Below are positions 33,468-40,876 of a stretch of DNA of 53,008 bases, piece after piece. Each line of letters opens with the position of its first letter. Position 1 is the first letter of the stretch. The position numbers and the translations under genes are program-made. Origin of the DNA: JBFLYZ01 sp040756415 (GTDB lineage: Bacteria > Bacteroidota > Bacteroidia > JADZBD01); contig JBFLYZ010000021.1 in NCBI GenBank assembly GCA_040756415.1, positions 1-53,008 of the forward strand, written 5' to 3'. The notes beneath the pieces were generated by a model. That model did not search any database and was not told the DNA's origin. It saw only the letters and a list, made by a program, of their open reading frames with translations.

Positions 33468-36400
33468 TTATTGCTTCGGTTTGGTAATGACCTTGCCGCC
33501 CACCGAATCGGTTTTAGTGGTGGTCTTTACCGGCTGCGTGGTGGTCTTCACCGGTTGAGTGCTGGTGCTATTATCCGTACCGGTATTTTTGGGCTGGGTA
33601 GCGGTCTTCGGGTTGGTGCTGGTCTTATTATCGGTTCCCGTTTTATTGCCGCCATTAGTGCCGGTCTTGTTGTTGTCCGATCCCTTTTTCGGGTTGTTAT
33701 CGGTGCCGGTCTTGTTATTGCTGCTGCCATGCTGTATGTAGAGCGTCTGGGTATCGGTCCCAATGCTGTTGGTAGCGGTAACCTTTACCGTATTGGTGCC
33801 GTTGATAAGCTGAACCGGGAAGCTCAGCGATCCGTTGCCCGGGTTAAAGCTAAAGTTGGTGACCGGGTTGTTGTTCAGCCATACGCTGATCTGGTTGGCT
33901 GCGCTTACGGCTGTTACGGTCATGCTTACGGTGATATTGGCCGCAGCGCTTACATGGTTGCTTGAAGAAGGATTGACGAGCGTAATGACGGGAGGCGCTG
34001 TTACCTGGCTCGTGCCGGTGTTCCCGCAGGTCAGCGTCAGCGATTTGGTTGCCGTGCCTCCCTGGTTGGTAGCGGTAATGACCACCGAGTTGTTCACACC
34101 GCCTCCGTTGAGGGGGCAGGAGAAGCCCAGTACCTTGGTATTCAGGTCATACTGGAAGGCGATGGTATTTCCATTGAGCTTCACGGTTATGTCGTTCGAG
34201 GAGTTGACCCCGGTGACATTGGCGTATACCGTGGTGATGCACACCGCACCGGTAACATTATAAGGATTAACGCTCGGCTGGGTAACGGTAATGACCGGGG
34301 GATTGCTGATCGGGATATTGTTCACGATCTTGGGAGTATAATTGATCACGGTCGATTTGCTGTCGGAGCCCGATTGATTGGTGCCTGTGATGGCAATGGT
34401 ATTGGCACCGTTTACCAGGCTGGCGGTGAAGCTAACGTTCGGGTTGGCGAAGGTGAAGGAAACGGGGCTTCCGTTCACCGTAACGGTTACCTGGTTCTGT
34501 GCGGTTACGTTGGTAACATTGGCCAGTACGGTATAACTGTTCTGGGGCGTAGTGAGCGGGCTGGTGCCCGGGTTCACAAACGTTACAACCGGCTTGGGCA
34601 ATACAGGCGAGTACACGATGGTAGTGCTCTTGCTGTCTGATCCGTACTGGTTGCTGCCGCTTACCGTAATGGTATTATTGCCATTGTTCAGGTTGGCAGT
34701 GAAGGCAACCACTTTGGTAGACGAGTTGAAGGTAAAGTTGGTGACAGGCGTACCGTTAACGGTTACGTCAATGAATTTCTGCGCATCCACGTTGGCCGCG
34801 GTAGCCGTTACGGCATAGGCTGCCGTAGGGCTGGTAAAGGGCGAAGTGCCGGGGTTCGTGAACGTGATCAGCGGCTTGGCCCCGGTCGATTGCTGGTAAA
34901 TGATGGTTGTTGATTTGGAGTCGCTGCCGTAAGGGTTGGTAGCGCTGACGGTTACCACGTTGGCGCCCAGGATCAGGTTGGTGAAGCCCGTGGTAACCAC
35001 TTTGCTGTTCATGTCATAGCTGAAGTTCGATACCGGAACGTTGTTAAGCGTAACCGTAATGTTGCTCTTGGAAGGCACGTTGGTAACGGTAGCGATAACC
35101 GTGCTTTGCGGGGCGTTCACCGTGAACGGATTCACACCGGGCGTAGTGATCTTGACCGTAGGCGGAGGATTCTGGGGAGGAGGCGGAGGGGTGATCACAT
35201 TGGTGAATACGATCGTCTGGTTCTTGTAATCGCTGCCCGCGTTGTTGAAAGCGGATATCTCGACCAGGTTGTTGCCCGGTACCAGGGAGGTGTTGATCAC
35301 AAAAGCACCGTTACCGGGGTTGAAGGTAAAGTTGGTGGTCGGAAAATTATTGATCTTGACCGTTACGTTGTTCTGCGAATTAACGTGCTGGATATAACCC
35401 GATACGCTTTCAGCGCTCTTGCCTGTATTGAAGGGGTTGGTGTTGGGATAGGTAATGACAATATTGGGTTTTGGCGGAACCGGGGGCGTATTGTGGTTGT
35501 TGTTATTGTTGTTATTGTTGTTATTGTTGTTATTATTATTGTTGTTATTGTTATTGTTGACCGTGTTATTGGTATTGGTGTTCGTGTTGGTGTAAGTATT
35601 ATGATTGGTGTGTGTATTGGTAGTGGTGGTTGAACGTGAGCGTCCGCCAAGGGTCAGGCGTATGATAAAATTGGTATAGTGATAGCGGTCGTTCGTGTTC
35701 GACAGGGTATTATCGTTGTTCCATTCATTCCCGTCCAGCATGTCATGCATGGGGAAAGTGATCTTATGCTCGAACACGATGGCCATGCGCTTGGTGACCT
35801 GGTAACCCAGGCCAGCGCCCAGGGTAGGCGCAAAAGACCATTTATTGTTCTTGGCGCCCATGGCCATGGTTTCCGAAGCGTTGTCGTAAAGCGCGTTGAG
35901 CTGCGTGATGGCATTGTTCTCATTCCCCGAAGCGTCAATCCCTGAAAAATCATATTTGTTATTGGTCGCGTCAAGCAGGTTGTGCCGGGTAGCATAATAA
36001 AACAGTCCGCCTCCACCGAAAACATAGCAGATCACCCCGGTGCGTTCGCGAAGGCGGTTGAGGCCCAGTTGCACTTCAAAAGCGAATTCCTGCGATACCA
36101 TGCGGTAATTCTGGAAAATATACCCGGTGCTGCTAACGGTATCCGAATAATATGTGGCAGCGGTCGAATCGTTGTAAAGCGAATTGTTCTTTATGCCGTA
36201 AAAGCGGTTGTAGTCCTTGCCGTATGAAGCCCCTCCCAGGTACCGGAAGCGCCAGCCTATGTCGAACATGCGCGTTTCGTTCTGCAGGTAATAGCGGCCC
36301 ACGGTCAATCCATACCCGAAACCGGCCTTGTTCCCTTTCATGTCGTTCTGCTGCCAGGTGGCTCCCATGTTAAAGCCCATGGCCCAGCGGTTGTATACAT

Positions 36401-36491
36401 TGATGGTTGCGTTCTGCGCATTCACCATCGTGCCGGTGAGCATTGCAAGAGAAAAGATCGCGGGGAAAAGGAGGGTAAATTTCTTATTCAT
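33468..36491 (-). CDS. Outer-membrane beta-barrel protein with poly-Asn linker and Ig-like repeats
   Basis: The 1007-residue product has a signal peptide (LFPAIFSLAMLTGTMVNAQ). Residues 25-290 form an outer-membrane barrel (NRWAMGFNMGATWQQ, GFGYGLTVGRYYL, FIIRLTLGGRSRS). A Thr/Asn/His linker follows with 21 consecutive Asn at about residues 312-332, then a Pro-rich hinge. Six repeats of about 85 residues come next, each opening like KPLITFTNPGTSPF or PPVITVTQPSVNPY and closing like GSDSKSTTIVY; these look like Ig/cadherin-type adhesive domains. The last 90 residues are a Lys/Thr/Asn-rich tail (KTGTDNN type). It has no T9SS sorting domain. I read it as an anchored surface or periplasmic stalk, possibly touching peptidoglycan or glycans. 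No named family fits. It has its own promoter and terminator. Confidence 0.8.
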   Translation of the reverse strand: MNKKFTLLFPAIFSLAMLTGTMVNAQNATINVYNRWAMGFNMGATWQQNDMKGNKAGFGYGLTVGRYYLQNETRMFDIGWRFRYLGGASYGKDYNRFYGIKNNSLYNDSTAATYYSDTVSSTGYIFQNYRMVSQEFAFEVQLGLNRLRERTGVICYVFGGGGLFYYATRHNLLDATNNKYDFSGIDASGNENNAITQLNALYDNASETMAMGAKNNKWSFAPTLGAGLGYQVTKRMAIVFEHKITFPMHDMLDGNEWNNDNTLSNTNDRYHYTNFIIRLTLGGRSRSTTTTNTHTNHNTYTNTNTNTNNTVNNNNNNNNNNNNNNNNNNNNNHNTPPVPPKPNIVITYPNTNPFNTGKSAESVSGYIQHVNSQNNVTVKINNFPTTNFTFNPGNGAFVINTSLVPGNNLVEISAFNNAGSDYKNQTIVFTNVITPPPPPQNPPPTVKITTPGVNPFTVNAPQSTVIATVTNVPSKSNITVTLNNVPVSNFSYDMNSKVVTTGFTNLILGANVVTVSATNPYGSDSKSTTIIYQQSTGAKPLITFTNPGTSPFTSPTAAYAVTATAANVDAQKFIDVTVNGTPVTNFTFNSSTKVVAFTANLNNGNNTITVSGSNQYGSDSKSTTIVYSPVLPKPVVTFVNPGTSPLTTPQNSYTVLANVTNVTAQNQVTVTVNGSPVSFTFANPNVSFTASLVNGANTIAITGTNQSGSDSKSTVINYTPKIVNNIPISNPPVITVTQPSVNPYNVTGAVCITTVYANVTGVNSSNDITVKLNGNTIAFQYDLNTKVLGFSCPLNGGGVNNSVVITATNQGGTATKSLTLTCGNTGTSQVTAPPVITLVNPSSSNHVSAAANITVSMTVTAVSAANQISVWLNNNPVTNFSFNPGNGSLSFPVQLINGTNTVKVTATNSIGTDTQTLYIQHGSSNNKTGTDNNPKKGSDNNKTGTNGGNKTGTDNKTSTNPKTATQPKNTGTDNSTSTQPVKTTTQPVKTTTKTDSVGGKVITKPKQ
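35496..35558 (-). repeat. Trinucleotide (AAY)21 tract coding for 21 Asn
   Basis: In the reading frame of the barrel/Ig-repeat gene there are 21 Asn codons in a row, a mixture of AAC and AAT. Tracts of this kind can change length by replication slippage in steps of one residue without breaking the frame. Confidence 0.9.
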
Positions 36492-36559
36492 TTTGCTGAG
36501 TTTTTTATTTCCGAAAACCGGAATTACATTAATTGTGCCAAAAAATATGGCCCTGGCAG

Positions 36560-36588
36560 CAAAAATACACGAATTTGTCTAAATCAAA
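36560..36588 (-). promoter_or_regulatory. Promoter of the beta-barrel/Ig-repeat gene
   Basis: The minus strand has TTTG (36588-36585), 17 bases, then TATTTTTG (36567-36560), a perfect -7 box. This predicts a start near 36553 and a leader of about 62 bases that contains a small hairpin (36509-36523). Confidence 0.55.
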
Positions 36589-36605
36589 GAGTTAAGAGGC
36601 GTTTA

Positions 36606-36848
36606 TCAGGCGTAGGATTCCAGGTATCCGCATGTGCCGCAACGATAGGTTTTAATGGTCAGCAGGCGCCCTGCATGGCTGGCAAGAGGCGTAAGGTTGC
36701 TCACTTTTCCGGCCGATATGCGAAGCGAGTCGGCATCTTCCCTGCTGATCCAGCGTTGCGCGTATACGTTCGTGTTGTCAATGAAGTCAAGCAGCACGCC
36801 TTCCTGCATATCGCCATTGCATTTTATGCATTTACCGCTTCGTGTCAT
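36606..36848 (-). CDS. Small zinc-ribbon protein
   Basis: This 80-residue protein has one Cys pair at each end: Cys7/Cys10 in GKCIKCNG and Cys70/Cys73 in YRCGTCGYLE, forming a zinc ribbon. The stretch between (WISREDADSLRIS) shows no enzyme motif. It resembles small zinc-ribbon proteins of unknown function in Bacteroidota. It starts 35 bases after the tamL stop on the same strand, so it may be the last gene of that unit. Confidence 0.75.
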   Translation of the reverse strand: MTRSGKCIKCNGDMQEGVLLDFIDNTNVYAQRWISREDADSLRISAGKVSNLTPLASHAGRLLTIKTYRCGTCGYLESYA

Positions 36849-36883
36849 GTCAGATCCATATATGGCGCAAGATACCTTGTTTT

Positions 36884-39403
36884 TCAGAACGGATACCCTA
36901 TGCCGAAGTTAAAATTAAGGAAGGAATAGCGTTCGCCATAATAGGCCTCGTAGCTACTCTTCCATTCCTTATCGAACAGGTGGCCGGCCACAAAGCGGCC
37001 CTGCAGCCCGAACGAGGGATCGACCATTTTAATGCCCAGGTCAAAGCGTATGATAAAGAAATCGAAATCGAGACGTATGCCGATCCCTGAACCCACAGCA
37101 AATTCCTTATAAAAGGTAGTAAGCCTGAATTCGCCTCCGGGCCGGTTGGGGTCAAATTTGCGCAGCCATATGTTGCCGGCATCCACGAACAGGGCCGCGT
37201 TGAGCATCTTGAAAACATTGAAACGATATTCCGCGTTGAACTCGATCTGGGCGTCTCCCAGCTTATCGAAATTGGTTTCATCCAGCGAACGGAAGGATCC
37301 CGGCCCCAGCGTGCGGGCTTTCCAGGCGCGTATGCCGTTAGGCCCGCCACCGAAAAAGCTTTTTTCAAGGGGCAGCTCCCTGAAATTGATAAAAGGCTTT
37401 CCGACACCTATGGCTGAGCGGAAAACGAACTGGGTATGCTTGTTAATACGGAAATAATAACGCCAGTCGATATCGGTCCGCGCATAATGAGAGAAGCGGA
37501 TGTGCTTCGCGCCCAGGGTATACCCTCCGTCTACCGAGTAGCTGTCCTGCCCGAACAGATCGCGCCTGATGTTGAAATAGCTGCGCAGCACCAGTCCTGA
37601 CAGCTCTCCGTTCCACCTGAAATATTTGAAGGACCGTTTCCGGGTCTGCCCCTGGTTGGAAAAGATATAGCTGAAACGCATATCGGTGGTAATGTGGTCG
37701 GTGAACCGGTATACATACAAGGGGTCATCTATGGTATTCAGGTATTCGCTGAACTTCTGGCTGGGGGTTATGAAGACATAGTTCAGCTCGAGCGGGTAGA
37801 TGGCTATACGGGCGGTAGGGCTTTCGCGCCACATGTATCCCCAGGAGCCGATGAGGGCTGCCCGTTCAAAGTCGGGGCGCACCTGGTAATTATAGGAGGT
37901 GGCGAAGATGGTCTTGGGGTTGGCATTCTGCGAGAACTGAAGGATACGCCATCCGGGCAGCAGGGCGCGTGGAATGGTAAGGCTGACCTCGGGTCCTATC
38001 TCCAGCGTATTGAAAGGTATCTCGGAGCCGGAAATAATGGTGCCATCGCCCGTCTCGTTGCTCAGCTTCTGGATCTCGAGCCCCACCTTGAGCTTGGCAT
38101 CCAGGATCTCGGCTCCTTTGAACACGTTGCGGTTCTGGTAGATGAAATTGCCCGCCACGCCCCGGTTCTCGCCCGTATTGGTGCCTTCGGCCTCGATCGT
38201 GAACGACTGTTTCATCACCGGAGAGAGCTGAATATAGCAGTCGAGGTAATCGCCCCGGGGCTCGTACACGATGTTCACCAGGCGAAAGGCTTTCAGATCA
38301 GAAAGACGGTTGTAGGTCGCGTCAGAGTTCTTGGACTGGTACAATTCCCCGGGATGGATGTACAGGGCCGAGGTGAGCACCTTAGGTTTGTATTTCAGTT
38401 CTCCGCTGCTAAGGATGTAGATACTATCGGATAAAAGCGTATCGCGAGGGGTTTTGGGCTGCGATTTAGGGTTATAATCCGTGATCACGTAAATATTCCC
38501 GAGGTAAAATCGTTTATGGCTGGTCTCCAGCAGGGAGTCGCTCTGCTCATTCAGCCTGATAAGCGGATTTTTGATACCCAGGACCACATCTACCTGGTGC
38601 GAATTGAGCGAGCTGTCGATCTTGTAATAGATGAATTCCTTGGAAAAGAAGTAATAGCCGTTATTCTTCATATTGCGCGTTATGCGCTCGCGCTCGTCCT
38701 GCAATACATCCACGTCATAGTTATTGCCGCTCCGGACCAGGCTGGCGGTGGAATCGGAAAAAATGAAATAGGCGAGCTGATCATCCTTGATCTCGTAGCT
38801 GACCTGGCGTATGAGGTAGGGTTGGTTAGGGGTGATGATATAATAAACGGTGGCTTTCTTATCCTTATACGCGACCGAATCGCGCACCGTGCTGTTGAAA
38901 TAGCCCTTGTTGTTCATAAACAGCTTGATTTGCCTGGCCGACTTCTCCATCTGCGCGGAGTCAAAGACCACCGGAGCCTCGCCTATGCTGCGCAGCCATT
39001 CTCGGAAGGTAAGCCGGTTCTTCTTTCGCCTGATCTTGACGGGCGCTTTGTTTTTTTTCGCCCTCCATTCGTTCCGTTTCTTTTCTTTTTCCGCTCTCTT
39101 TTTATTGACCCGCTCCACTTTCTTCTCGCGCCTTTCTTTCTGCCTGTTCATCTTCTCCTCGTTCACCATATTGTAGATGCGAAGGTGCAGGCGCATGATC
39201 AGCACTTTGCGGTTGGGCTTTTGGCGGATATAGCTTTCAAACTCGCTTTCCTCTATATCGGGATTGAGCTCGAAAAGAGAAGCGGATTTATCTACGATAA
39301 CGTTCCGCGCGAGCAGGTACTCACCCTCTTTCAGCCTTCGGGTGGTAGAACAGGAACAGAATAGCAGCAAGAGGGATAATATGCTGTAGACTAAATGCTT
39401 CAA
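36884..39403 (-). CDS. tamL: TamL-like Omp85 lipoprotein
   Basis: The 839-residue protein opens with a lipoprotein signal (SILSLLLLFCSCSTTRRL) followed by KEGEYLLARNVIVDK, the usual beginning of TamL, the lipoprotein relative of BamA/TamA in Bacteroidota. POTRA domains follow (MEKSARQIKLFMNNKGYFN, RITRNMKNNGYYFFSKEF). The C-terminal barrel has the lid motif GGPNGIRAWKARTLGPGS and ends with SFLNFNFGIGYPF, an aromatic beta-signal. Between the lipid anchor and the first POTRA lies a very basic stretch of about 60 residues (residues 80-140), unusual for a periplasmic domain. TamL works with TamB in lipid or protein transport to the outer membrane; no tamB is in this window. It is divergent from the TrmH gene. 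Confidence 0.86.
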   Translation of the reverse strand: MKHLVYSILSLLLLFCSCSTTRRLKEGEYLLARNVIVDKSASLFELNPDIEESEFESYIRQKPNRKVLIMRLHLRIYNMVNEEKMNRQKERREKKVERVNKKRAEKEKKRNEWRAKKNKAPVKIRRKKNRLTFREWLRSIGEAPVVFDSAQMEKSARQIKLFMNNKGYFNSTVRDSVAYKDKKATVYYIITPNQPYLIRQVSYEIKDDQLAYFIFSDSTASLVRSGNNYDVDVLQDERERITRNMKNNGYYFFSKEFIYYKIDSSLNSHQVDVVLGIKNPLIRLNEQSDSLLETSHKRFYLGNIYVITDYNPKSQPKTPRDTLLSDSIYILSSGELKYKPKVLTSALYIHPGELYQSKNSDATYNRLSDLKAFRLVNIVYEPRGDYLDCYIQLSPVMKQSFTIEAEGTNTGENRGVAGNFIYQNRNVFKGAEILDAKLKVGLEIQKLSNETGDGTIISGSEIPFNTLEIGPEVSLTIPRALLPGWRILQFSQNANPKTIFATSYNYQVRPDFERAALIGSWGYMWRESPTARIAIYPLELNYVFITPSQKFSEYLNTIDDPLYVYRFTDHITTDMRFSYIFSNQGQTRKRSFKYFRWNGELSGLVLRSYFNIRRDLFGQDSYSVDGGYTLGAKHIRFSHYARTDIDWRYYFRINKHTQFVFRSAIGVGKPFINFRELPLEKSFFGGGPNGIRAWKARTLGPGSFRSLDETNFDKLGDAQIEFNAEYRFNVFKMLNAALFVDAGNIWLRKFDPNRPGGEFRLTTFYKEFAVGSGIGIRLDFDFFIIRFDLGIKMVDPSFGLQGRFVAGHLFDKEWKSSYEAYYGERYSFLNFNFGIGYPF

Positions 39404-39418
39404 ATCGGGCTGAATGTT

Positions 39419-39457
39419 TAGTTTTGGGCAGCGGATAGCACCGCATCCGCAAAATTA
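39419..39457. promoter_or_regulatory. Face-to-face promoters of tamL and trmH around an inverted repeat
   Basis: TAGTTTTG (39419-39426) is a perfect -7 box for the plus-strand trmH gene. CAAAATTA (39450-39457) is a perfect -7 box (TAATTTTG) for minus-strand tamL. Between them GCGGAT (39431-39436) and ATCCGC (39445-39450) form an inverted repeat covering both predicted start points, a possible shared operator. Confidence 0.45.
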
Positions 39458-39464
39458 CATTTAA

Positions 39465-40226
39465 ATGTTGACCAAAAATCAGGCAAAATTCATCAGTTCG
39501 CTCCGGCTGAAAAAGAACCGTGAGGAACACGGCCTGTTCATAGCGGAAGGGATCAAAACCGTAAACGACCTGCTTAACTCCGGCATCCGGGTAAGGCAGA
39601 TCTATTCCAGCAGCAATTTCCAGCTTTCGCTGTTCAATCACCATATCGAAGTGATACGGGTAAAGCAGAGCGAGCTGAAACGACTGTCATCGTTCAGCAC
39701 GCCCAACGAAGTGCTGGCTTTGTGCGAGATCCCGCGTTATGAGCTGGACCTGGCCTCCCTGAAGGATAAGCTCAGCCTGGTGCTGGATACGGTGCAGGAC
39801 CCCGGAAACCTGGGCACCCTGGTCCGGGTCGCTGACTGGTTCGGTATAGAGAACATCATCTGCTCGGAGGAAACGGTCGAGCTGTACAATCCCAAGGTCA
39901 TACAGGCCACGATGGGCTCGGTATCGCGCGTCAGAGTGCATTATACTGACCTGGGCGCTTTTTTCGCCAGGGCTGAAACGGAGCTTCCGCTCCTGCAGGT
40001 TTATGGAACATTGGTTAACGCTGAAAGTATATATGGACAGGGACTGTCCGCAGCGGGGCTTATCCTGATGGGAAACGAATCAAAAGGCATATCAGAGCAT
40101 CTTTTGCCCTTTGTAAAAAGGAAGATCGCCATTCCCAATTACGGCAAAGGGGCCGAAAGCCTGAACGTAGCTGTTGCCGCGGCCGTGATCTGCGCTGAGT
40201 TCAGGCGAACCGCCACTGCCCGTTGA
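39465..40226 (+). CDS. TrmH-family (SPOUT) RNA methyltransferase
   Basis: The 253-residue enzyme has an N-terminal substrate-binding part (KFISSLRLKKNREEHGLFIA, typical of TrmH/RlmB relatives). The SPOUT domain follows with VLDTVQDPGNLGTLVRVADWF, LILMGNESKGI and IAIPNYGKGAESLNVAVAAAV, the knot that binds S-adenosylmethionine. It transfers a methyl group to a ribose 2'-OH of tRNA or rRNA. In Bacteroidota this gene often sits beside tamL, as here. The RlmB-like gene at 22659 is a distinct relative, so the targets should differ; I cannot name the position modified. Confidence 0.88.
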   Translation: MLTKNQAKFISSLRLKKNREEHGLFIAEGIKTVNDLLNSGIRVRQIYSSSNFQLSLFNHHIEVIRVKQSELKRLSSFSTPNEVLALCEIPRYELDLASLKDKLSLVLDTVQDPGNLGTLVRVADWFGIENIICSEETVELYNPKVIQATMGSVSRVRVHYTDLGAFFARAETELPLLQVYGTLVNAESIYGQGLSAAGLILMGNESKGISEHLLPFVKRKIAIPNYGKGAESLNVAVAAAVICAEFRRTATAR

Positions 40227-40320
40227 CCGTCTGCCTGCTCTATTTCTTTGTTCACCCTTGCTTTTATCGGTTTCAACGAAATCCGGGCATGCAGGCGGGC
40301 AGGCGGTTTATTTTCGCCAC

Positions 40321-40359
40321 AGGAATATACAAAACAAACGTTCTTTTCAAGTATATCCT
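40321..40359. repeat. Inverted repeat in the intergenic region before the STAS-LytTR unit
   Basis: AGGAATATAC (40321-40330) faces GTATATCCT (40351-40359), complementary except for one bulged A, with 20 bases between. It is one of two dyads in a 287-base region (40227-40513) that has no gene. Confidence 0.45.
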
Positions 40360-40372
40360 GGTCTCTTGCGCG

Positions 40373-40429
40373 GAAAGTTCCGGCTAATCCTGGCCAAACA
40401 TTTCCCGGTTCTGATGAACCGGAACTTTC
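40373..40429. repeat. Perfect 11-bp inverted repeat enclosing a second hairpin
   Basis: GAAAGTTCCGG (40373-40383) is the exact reverse complement of CCGGAACTTTC (40419-40429). Within it CCGGTTC (40405-40411) and GAACCGG (40416-40422) form a tight hairpin using part of the same bases, so the two structures exclude each other. The element ends 5 bases before a perfect -7 box, so it may be an operator, or a structured RNA if transcribed from further upstream. Confidence 0.55.
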
Positions 40430-40434
40430 ACGCC

Positions 40435-40442
40435 TATCTTTG
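40435..40442 (+). promoter_or_regulatory. -7 element of the STAS-LytTR unit
   Basis: TATCTTTG is a perfect TAnnTTTG. Transcription would start near 40449, about 65 bases before the ATG at 40514. Confidence 0.45.
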
Positions 40443-40513
40443 CCCCCTCTCTTCTTCTTTCAGCATACCCCTGCTTTCCTCAAATTTCATTAAATTGCAA
40501 CCCGCCAATAATT

Positions 40514-40876
40514 ATGCAGAACAGGGTCTATATCGGGCAGGACGGTTTCATTTATCATGAGTATGTAGGTGATCAGAGCTATGATATCATTCAGAACGAT
40601 ATCAGGCAGATCCTGAGCCTGATCCGCCAACTGCGCAGCGAGCGCAGGCCTGTCCTTGTATTGGGCGACTACTCCCGCATCGGATACGCGGATTCGAGCG
40701 CGCGCAAGGCTGCAAGCGAAGCGCTTAAGGATGCGGATTACGATAAGGTTGCGCTGTTCGGCACGAACCTGTTCCATACCATGGCTGCGAACCTGATTAT
40801 TATCGCTTCGGGAAAGGGGAAAAAAGTGAAGGTTTTCCAATCGAAAGAGAAAGCGGTCAGATGGCTAAGAAGATAA
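40514..40876 (+). CDS. Small STAS/SpoIIAA-like protein
   Basis: The 120-residue cytoplasmic protein has the alternating strand-helix pattern of the SpoIIAA-like (STAS/SEC14-type) fold: VLVLGDYSRIGYADSSARKA, then YDKVALFGTNLFHTMAANLI and GKKVKVFQSKEKAVRWL at the end. Proteins of this fold act as phosphorylation-dependent switches or bind lipids and nucleotides. A Ser pair (YADSSAR) sits where the switch Ser of anti-anti-sigma factors would be; this is suggestive only. It overlaps the LytTR gene by 16 bases, so the two are made together. Its partner is probably the LytTR protein. A SpoIIE-type phosphatase, a usual enzyme for STAS proteins, is encoded at 11364. Confidence 0.72.
   Translation: MQNRVYIGQDGFIYHEYVGDQSYDIIQNDIRQILSLIRQLRSERRPVLVLGDYSRIGYADSSARKAASEALKDADYDKVALFGTNLFHTMAANLIIIASGKGKKVKVFQSKEKAVRWLRR

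Noticed and set aside
35106..35633. Plus-strand frame rich in Val/Ile over the Asn tract
   Set aside because: It is the complement of the AAC/AAT repeats; the minus-strand gene has a signal peptide, promoter and terminator.
35461..35640. Possible CRISPR or satellite array
   Set aside because: The repeats are in-frame trinucleotides within a coding gene, with no repeat-spacer pattern.
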